64,000 nucleotides of DNA from Chloroflexi bacterium CFX4 (GTDB lineage: Bacteria > Chloroflexota > Anaerolineae > Aggregatilineales > UBA2796). The translations under genes were made by a program, and so were the position numbers. Below, piece by piece: positions 62,671 to 64,000 of this stretch (position 1 is the first letter of the stretch; the number at the start of each line of letters is the position of its first letter). Below the pieces are notes generated by a model that saw only the letters and a program-made list of their open reading frames with translations, was not told the DNA's origin and made no database searches. The stretch covers positions 1-64,000 of the forward strand of contig QWHC01000007.1 in NCBI GenBank assembly GCA_021404685.1, written 5' to 3'.

Positions 62671-64000
62671 ATGTCTCGTAACCGCGCCGTGCGGCTTGCC
62701 GCACTTTGCCTTGTGTTCAGCCTCATCTTCAGCCTGAGCGCCGCACCAATCCACGCCCAAAAGGACGGTGTGAGTCAGCTTTCAGGCAGTTTTAGCGTTG
62801 CCTACGAAAGCTACGCGCCGCTGCCCTTCTTGGTCGCCCTGATTGATGCCAGCGGCTACTTCGGCAGCGATCCGATCTATCTGCCACCCGCTGAGCAACA
62901 GGTCTTTGCCCAGACAACAGGCAACACGGCACGCGGCACTTACCGTCTAAGCCTGCCCGATGCACCTATCGCCCGCCCATTTGATGTGACAGGTGGACGC
63001 GAAAACTCTAGCCGACTCTACCTGTTTGATGTGCGCCTGATGAGCGATGTTGCCTCTCGCGGCTATATGGTGATGAATGAGGATAACATTGCTTCGTCGC
63101 TGCGAATCAACATTGAGTTCAAGGTGACGGGCGGTAGGCTCTTGGCATTTGCCGCTGATGATCAGCAGGCGTTTCCAAGCGGCTACGGCGCGGATGGCGT
63201 CTTGTTCAATGCCGACGATCCGCGTACAACGCTGGAGCGCGGTTGGTCACTGATTGATCTTGACACAATACCCTTTAGCATCAGCCGCGAAAGTGCGCCG
63301 ACCGTACCGCTGATCACCACCGCGCTAGGCGATGTGAACGATTACACCCAGCTCACCGATTGTTCGGTGCTGCTGACCACCTTCCTAGACCGTGTGAGCA
63401 GCGTTTATCCCTTCACGGCACTGTATGGCATTGATTGGCAGGCACTGCGCGCCAGCTTGTTGCCGCGTGCTGTCGGCGCGAATCTGCTCACATGCAGCCT
63501 GCTCATACGTGAGTTTGGCAACGCCATTCCCGATGGGCATGTCAATTTCTTCCTGCCTCTGCTGGCGCTGGAGTCCAACGGCTCGCTTGGCATGTTGCTA
63601 GAGGTGTTGAGCGATGGTCGGGTTGCAGTGGCAGCCTTGCGGACAGGTGGACCGGCACAGCGCAACGGCATTCAGGTGGGTGCAATCCTGACGGCGTGGG
63701 ATGGCGTGCCAATTCGGGAAGCGATGGGGCGCGCCGTCTTCTTCAGCAGCAACGCCAGCACGCTGCACGTCCGCGAACGGCTGCAACTAACTAGTTTGCA
63801 GCGCGGCAGGCTTGGCACAACGGTTGAGGTCACCTTTCAGAATGTTGGCGCTGCCGAGCAAACAGTTACACTGCGCCGCGATAGCCCAGGACCGGTCAAT
63901 TTACCACAGGAACAGCCACAAGTACGCGCCAACAAGCTGCCTTCAGGTGTCGGCTACCTTCGGATTGAGAGCTTTGTAGGTGCTGAGCGTTTGCCGAACT
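62671..64000 (+). CDS. Secreted S41-type protease with PDZ domain, 3' truncated
   Basis: At least 443 residues; it runs off the window. A signal peptide (RNRAVRLAALCLVFSLIFSL, ending IHAQKD near residue 32) is followed by a beta-rich region, then a PDZ domain at about 310-400 (VAVAALRTGGPAQRNGIQVGAILTAWDG in outline, with GGPAQRNGI as the usual loop). LPSGVGYLRIESF near 427-439 is how S41 protease catalytic domains begin. C-terminal-processing-type S41 proteases cut exported proteins using a Ser-Lys dyad that would lie beyond this end. GGAG precedes the ATG by seven bases. Homology is strong enough to name the family but not the substrate. Confidence 0.85.
   Translation, partial: MSRNRAVRLAALCLVFSLIFSLSAAPIHAQKDGVSQLSGSFSVAYESYAPLPFLVALIDASGYFGSDPIYLPPAEQQVFAQTTGNTARGTYRLSLPDAPIARPFDVTGGRENSSRLYLFDVRLMSDVASRGYMVMNEDNIASSLRINIEFKVTGGRLLAFAADDQQAFPSGYGADGVLFNADDPRTTLERGWSLIDLDTIPFSISRESAPTVPLITTALGDVNDYTQLTDCSVLLTTFLDRVSSVYPFTALYGIDWQALRASLLPRAVGANLLTCSLLIREFGNAIPDGHVNFFLPLLALESNGSLGMLLEVLSDGRVAVAALRTGGPAQRNGIQVGAILTAWDGVPIREAMGRAVFFSSNASTLHVRERLQLTSLQRGRLGTTVEVTFQNVGAAEQTVTLRRDSPGPVNLPQEQPQVRANKLPSGVGYLRIESFVGAERLPN

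Overview
This window looks like a chromosomal segment of a Chloroflexota bacterium, probably Anaerolineae-like. That placement is an inference. It rests on moderately high GC, a 23S rRNA gene not linked to a 16S gene (a state known in Chloroflexota such as Dehalococcoides), a MaoC/CitE gene pair, large TPR and Pro/Thr-rich proteins, and an enveloped but apparently monoderm gene set (LCP, FemAB-like and LysM proteins, and no LPS or outer-membrane assembly genes seen). No 16S, 5S, tRNA, CRISPR array, prophage or insertion sequence was recognised.

Layout. 1-2700: the 5' five-sixths of a 23S rRNA gene on the minus strand, with its own leader carrying two tandem promoters, an intrinsic-terminator-like hairpin and a boxA antitermination element. 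2.7-5.6 kb: a small unknown protein, a MaoC hydratase/CitE lyase pair, a membrane protein and a low-molecular-weight phosphatase. 6.3-7.8 kb: a two-gene type II restriction-modification system (beta-class methyltransferase plus HNH nuclease) next to about 0.7 kb without genes. 8.2-14 kb: typA, a tandem-domain glycosyltransferase and rocD. 14.6-23.1 kb: a secreted protein, a CHASE4-type sensor kinase with a receiver-only regulator, adenosine deaminase, a LysM glycoside-hydrolase-like protein and a WYL regulator. 23.4-29.9 kb: a 1201-residue Ser/Thr kinase-ATPase-TPR regulator and a large alpha/alpha-barrel glycosidase-like protein.

29.9-35.1 kb: a compact minus-strand operon for an FtsX/LolD-type ABC transporter with an AttH/CrtC-like lipocalin and a small secreted protein. 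35.3-37.0 kb: an EAD-TIR-TPR conflict-system protein split in two by what looks like a single extra T. 37-47 kb: galT, a cytochrome P450, a secreted protein, a malic enzyme with a phosphotransacetylase-like tail, 6-phosphogluconate dehydrogenase, a degenerate-receiver regulator and an LCP wall-polymer ligase. 47-59 kb: a small-protein/HNH cassette, an acetyltransferase, TPR and zinc-ribbon proteins, uvrC, a DMT exporter, a ferredoxin-NADP reductase, a 35-residue membrane peptide translationally coupled to a fumarase-beta-like protein, two tandem FemAB-like proteins and a DUF5684-like membrane protein. 59-64 kb: clpB, a NYN-domain ribonuclease-like protein and the start of an S41/PDZ protease that runs off the window.

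The genes are mostly housekeeping and cell-envelope functions in short operons with stop/start overlaps (ATGA). Convergent genes are often separated by strong bidirectional hairpin terminators. The most unusual material is the regulatory leader of the solitary 23S gene, the frameshifted TIR effector, the small membrane peptide fused by overlap to the fumarase-beta-like gene, and the expanded ABC/AttH operon.
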